DNA of 64,000 nt from Simplicispira sp. 125. Lineage in GTDB: Bacteria > Pseudomonadota > Gammaproteobacteria > Burkholderiales > Burkholderiaceae_C. Shown piece by piece: positions 61,522 through 64,000 of the stretch; positions within the stretch are counted from its first letter, which is position 1; every line of letters begins with the position of its first letter. The stretch is from the NCBI RefSeq assembly GCF_003096555.1, contig NZ_QEKM01000001.1, positions 2,976,001 through 3,040,000 of the forward strand, given 5' to 3'. The notes under the pieces were generated by a model. That model saw only the letters and a list, made by a program, of their open reading frames with translations. It did not search any database and was not told the origin of the DNA. The position numbers and the translations under genes were made by a program.

Positions 61522-62498
61522 TACGGCGCAGTCGAAACACCGAACCGCCCCAGCCCCATCTCCACCAGCCCTTCGGGGCGGCGCAGCAGAAACAGCGCTT
61601 CCAGCCCTCTGCGCTGCGCCAGGGCAAGGCCCTCGCCGGGGCCTGCCACCAGCAGGGCGGTGGCCCAGGCGTCCGCCTCCATGCAGGTGTGCGCCAGCAC
61701 GGTGACCGAGGCGACGGCGTTGTTCACCGGCGCAGCGCGGCGCGCGTCCATGGTGTGCGCAAGGCGCGCATCGCCCACCTCCATGTAGTGCCGGTAGTCG
61801 CCCGAGGTGGCCACGGCCAGGTCCTGCAGCTCGATCACACCCCGTACCGCGCGGCGCCCGGCCTCGGGCGATTCGAGCGCCACCGCCCAGGGCGCACCGC
61901 TGGCCTGGTGGCCCACGGCGCGCAATTCCCCATCGAGCGCCGCCAGCGCATGGCGCACTCCGTGCTGTTGCAGCACGGCAGCCATGCGGTCCACCGCATA
62001 GCCCTTGGCAATGCCGCACAGATCGAGCTGCACGGGAGCACGCTTGCGGACGCGGCCTGCTGCAGGGTCGATCTCCAGGCCCTCGCGCATCGGGCACGGC
62101 GCAGCCTGGCGCACGGTGTGGATCGCTGCGGCGTCGGGTGCATCGCGCACCGCGCCAAAACCCCAGGCATCGACCAGCGCGCCGACGCAGGGGTCAAACG
62201 CGCCTGCGCTTTGGCGGTGAATGTCCATGGCGCAGGTCAGCACTTCCAGAATTTCAGGCGGCAGGTCCACCCAGGCGTCCACGGGTGCGCGGTTCAGGCG
62301 CACCAGGTCGCTCTCCGGCTTCCAGGGGGACATCTGCGCGTCCACCTGCTGCACCGCCGCAGCAAGGTTCTGGCGCAGGGCGTCCAGGTCCAGAGCGGCG
62401 TCACAGTCCACGCTGGCAGACCAGCGCGTGCCCATGGTCGGGCCGTGCAGGGTGGCGCGCTGGCAGGGCGCGGCAGCGTCAGAAGACATCTTCGGCAT
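61521..62498 (-). CDS. apbE: FAD:protein FMN transferase
   Basis: A 325-residue ApbE flavin transferase, which attaches FMN covalently to Thr/Ser of target proteins. Typical segments: THLHGPTMGTRW-like start (LHGPTMGTRWSASVD), SDLVRLNRAP, LDLCGIAKGYAVDRM (about 160-174) and the magnesium-site region TSGDYRHYMEVGD (about 232-244). No clear signal peptide is seen, although many relatives are lipoproteins. Its start overlaps the reductase gene by 20 bases, so the reductase or an associated FMN-binding protein is the probable target. Confidence 0.92.
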   Translation of the reverse strand: MPKMSSDAAAPCQRATLHGPTMGTRWSASVDCDAALDLDALRQNLAAAVQQVDAQMSPWKPESDLVRLNRAPVDAWVDLPPEILEVLTCAMDIHRQSAGAFDPCVGALVDAWGFGAVRDAPDAAAIHTVRQAAPCPMREGLEIDPAAGRVRKRAPVQLDLCGIAKGYAVDRMAAVLQQHGVRHALAALDGELRAVGHQASGAPWAVALESPEAGRRAVRGVIELQDLAVATSGDYRHYMEVGDARLAHTMDARRAAPVNNAVASVTVLAHTCMEADAWATALLVAGPGEGLALAQRRGLEALFLLRRPEGLVEMGLGRFGVSTAP

Positions 62499-64000
62499 AG
62501 CGCTCTTTTGCTTTGAGCTGCGCCACGCTCAAGTGCAGCGGCGCAAGGATGGCGTCCAACGCCTCGGCCACGCCCTTGGCCATGGCGCGGCTGCCGCAGA
62601 CGCGCACCAGGGCACCCTGGGCCAGCAGTGCGCGTACGCGCTCGGCGTCGCGGCGCAGGGCATCCTGCACATAACCACCGCCTTCGGGGATGCGCGAGAA
62701 CACCGTCTGTACACTTGCCAGCCGCCCTTCGCCCAACCAGCGCTGGATTTCGGGGCCAAAGTAAAAGTCCTGCGCCGGATCGCGCCCCCCAAAATACAGG
62801 TGCATGGGTGTGTGCCGATCGTTGCGACGGATGAAACCGGCCAGCGGCGCCACGCCCGTGCCCGCCCCGATCAGCAGCACCGGGCGGCGTGTACGCGGCA
62901 GTGCAAAACCGGGATTAGAGCGGATGAAAGCGGCAATGCTGTCCCCCGGTTGCAGGCCCAGCAAATGCGTAGAGCACAGGCCACCCGGCAACAGGCGCAC
63001 GCAGATTTCCAGAAACCCATCCTGCGAGCCCGACGCCAGCGAGTAATAACGCGGCACGGCCGAGCCAGGCGCCAGGATGCCCACCAAATCGCCCGCCGCA
63101 AAGTGCCCCAGGCGGGCGCCGCCGCCCTGCGCGGGCCAGGCAAAGCGCAGGATGGCCGTGGGCTCGTCGCTGTGCTCTCGGTAGCCCTGGCGCGCTACAA
63201 GCGTGAGCGCGGTGGTGGGCGGAACGCGCGGCACATAGTCGAGCACCAGGGGTTCGCCCAGTGCCTGCGCCAGTGCCTGGCCCCAGCGGGTGAACTGCTG
63301 GCTCGATTGCTGGTGGATGCATTCGAGCGGCAGCAGCGCAGGCCAGCCGCGCGCGCGCAGGGTCTGCTCCAGTGCCTCGGCAAAGGCGCAGAAGGCCGGG
63401 TACTGCCGGTCGCCAAAGCCCAGCACCGTCACCGGCACGGCGCTGGCGGTCAATTTTGCGATGCGCTCGAGTGCGTCTTTGGCGTGCGCCGGGGCCTGGC
63501 CTTCGCCATAGGTGGCGGCGAGCACGAACACCTGCTGCGTGGCGAGCGCGGTCTGGAAATGCTCCAGGGCGCCGGTATGCACGCGGTGCCCGCTGTGGAT
63601 CAGCGCATCCTGCAGCGCCTGGGCAAAACCCCAGGTGCTGCCGCCTTCACTGGCGACAAAGATAAGCACGTCAGCCTGTGCCAGCGGGCTGTTGCCGGTG
63701 ATCTGCAGTGTCTGGCTGCGTACTTGCCACCAGATGACCACGCCCGACAGCCAGAACAGCAGCACGCTGGCCCCCACGAGCCCGAGCACCACGGCCCAGG
63801 GCCAAGCCGACTCACCGGTGTGCAGCACCAAAGCCCAGTCGTAGATGCGCTGTGCAAAGGTGGCGTCTTGCCAGGCCAGCATGTTCCCGGAGTAGCGATC
63901 CACCCAGCCTTCACCCTGAAGAGTGGCGACGCTCCAGATGTCTTCGGGGTCGGAAGCGTCGGGGAAATTCAGCTTGCGCAAGTCCCGGACGGCGAGGTTT
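62479..64000 (-). CDS. PepSY-type membrane flavodoxin/NADPH reductase (cut by window edge)
   Basis: At least 506 residues; the frame is open past base 64000. The visible N-terminal part resembles the end of a PepSY membrane region with two hydrophobic segments, the second LGLVGASVLLFWLSGVVIWW. Next come a flavodoxin-like domain (VLIFVASEGGSTWGFAQAL, then VLAATYGEGQAP), an FAD domain (RYYSLAS, GGLCSTHLLGL) and an NADPH domain (VLLIGAGTGVAPLAGFIRR, VRVCGSRAMAKGV). Architecture matches sulphite-reductase-like reductases encoded with iron-uptake genes, moving electrons from NADPH to the membrane or periplasm. apbE is overlapped downstream. Confidence 0.88.
   Translation of the reverse strand, partial: NLAVRDLRKLNFPDASDPEDIWSVATLQGEGWVDRYSGNMLAWQDATFAQRIYDWALVLHTGESAWPWAVVLGLVGASVLLFWLSGVVIWWQVRSQTLQITGNSPLAQADVLIFVASEGGSTWGFAQALQDALIHSGHRVHTGALEHFQTALATQQVFVLAATYGEGQAPAHAKDALERIAKLTASAVPVTVLGFGDRQYPAFCAFAEALEQTLRARGWPALLPLECIHQQSSQQFTRWGQALAQALGEPLVLDYVPRVPPTTALTLVARQGYREHSDEPTAILRFAWPAQGGGARLGHFAAGDLVGILAPGSAVPRYYSLASGSQDGFLEICVRLLPGGLCSTHLLGLQPGDSIAAFIRSNPGFALPRTRRPVLLIGAGTGVAPLAGFIRRNDRHTPMHLYFGGRDPAQDFYFGPEIQRWLGEGRLASVQTVFSRIPEGGGYVQDALRRDAERVRALLAQGALVRVCGSRAMAKGVAEALDAILAPLHLSVAQLKAKERYAEDVF

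Overview
The window looks like a chromosomal segment of a high-GC betaproteobacterium, most likely family Comamonadaceae (Acidovorax, Simplicispira or a relative). The basis is the gene content (gatCAB, mreBCD-mrdA, an MlaE permease with a fused N-terminal STAS-like part, DcaP-type porin), the protein sequences, and many copies of short intergenic repeats that I associate with this family. No tRNA, rRNA or CRISPR array was seen. One intact insertion sequence (IS110 family) is present.

Layout. 1-5.2 kb: 3' end of an Xaa-Pro aminopeptidase gene, a cysteine-repeat secreted protein, csbD, and a four-gene MCE/Mla-type lipid transport operon on the minus strand. 5.4-12.9 kb: GMC oxidoreductase, TSUP permease, a polar amino-acid ABC transporter ending in a porin gene, and a DMT exporter. 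12.9-17.6 kb: rod-shape operon mreB-mreC-mreD-mrdA (minus). 17.8-23.3 kb: gatC-gatA-gatB, a DUF4124 protein, pyrE and an exonuclease III that starts head-to-head with pyrE. 23.3-29.5 kb: an orphan GspE/PilB-type ATPase and a tightly overlapping minus-strand operon with chemosensory parts (soluble three-PAS chemoreceptor, triple-CheW protein, GAF protein, stand-alone receiver) but no CheA kinase.

29.8-41.2 kb: metallo-beta-lactamase-fold hydrolase, M48 peptidase, AmpG-like permease, an OmpR/histidine-kinase pair, nitronate monooxygenase, a minus-strand group ilvE - glycosyltransferase - zinc-finger protein - O-antigen ligase, and radA. 41.3-45 kb: secreted barnase-type RNase with its barstar, then maeB. 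45.1-46.3 kb: IS110 element with a probable bridge-RNA region. 46.3-50.4 kb: beta-alanine type catabolism (mmsA, omega-aminotransferase) with a divergent LysR regulator.

50.4-58.9 kb is the most unusual region: a miniature flagellar-rod-like protein, a DUF2061 membrane protein, a near-perfect Fur box, then SPFH-SHOCT, zinc-ribbon/DUF4178 and DUF350 proteins, a membrane-embedded spermidine-synthase-like enzyme and a secreted FAD oxidase-like protein. A divergent meso-diaminopimelate dehydrogenase gene sits inside it. This set suggests an iron-responsive, envelope-associated polyamine or membrane-stress system. 58.9-64 kb: small membrane protein, hemerythrin-like protein, acuI, and apbE overlapping a membrane flavodoxin-type reductase that runs off the window.

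Two repeat families stand out. One is a roughly 100-bp element with terminal inverted repeats (three copies; the same end always faces the 3' end of a gene). The other is a 40-60 bp AT-containing repeat, mostly intergenic, but also found in frame inside several proteins. A third, GC-rich repeat interrupts the spermidine-synthase-like catalytic domain.
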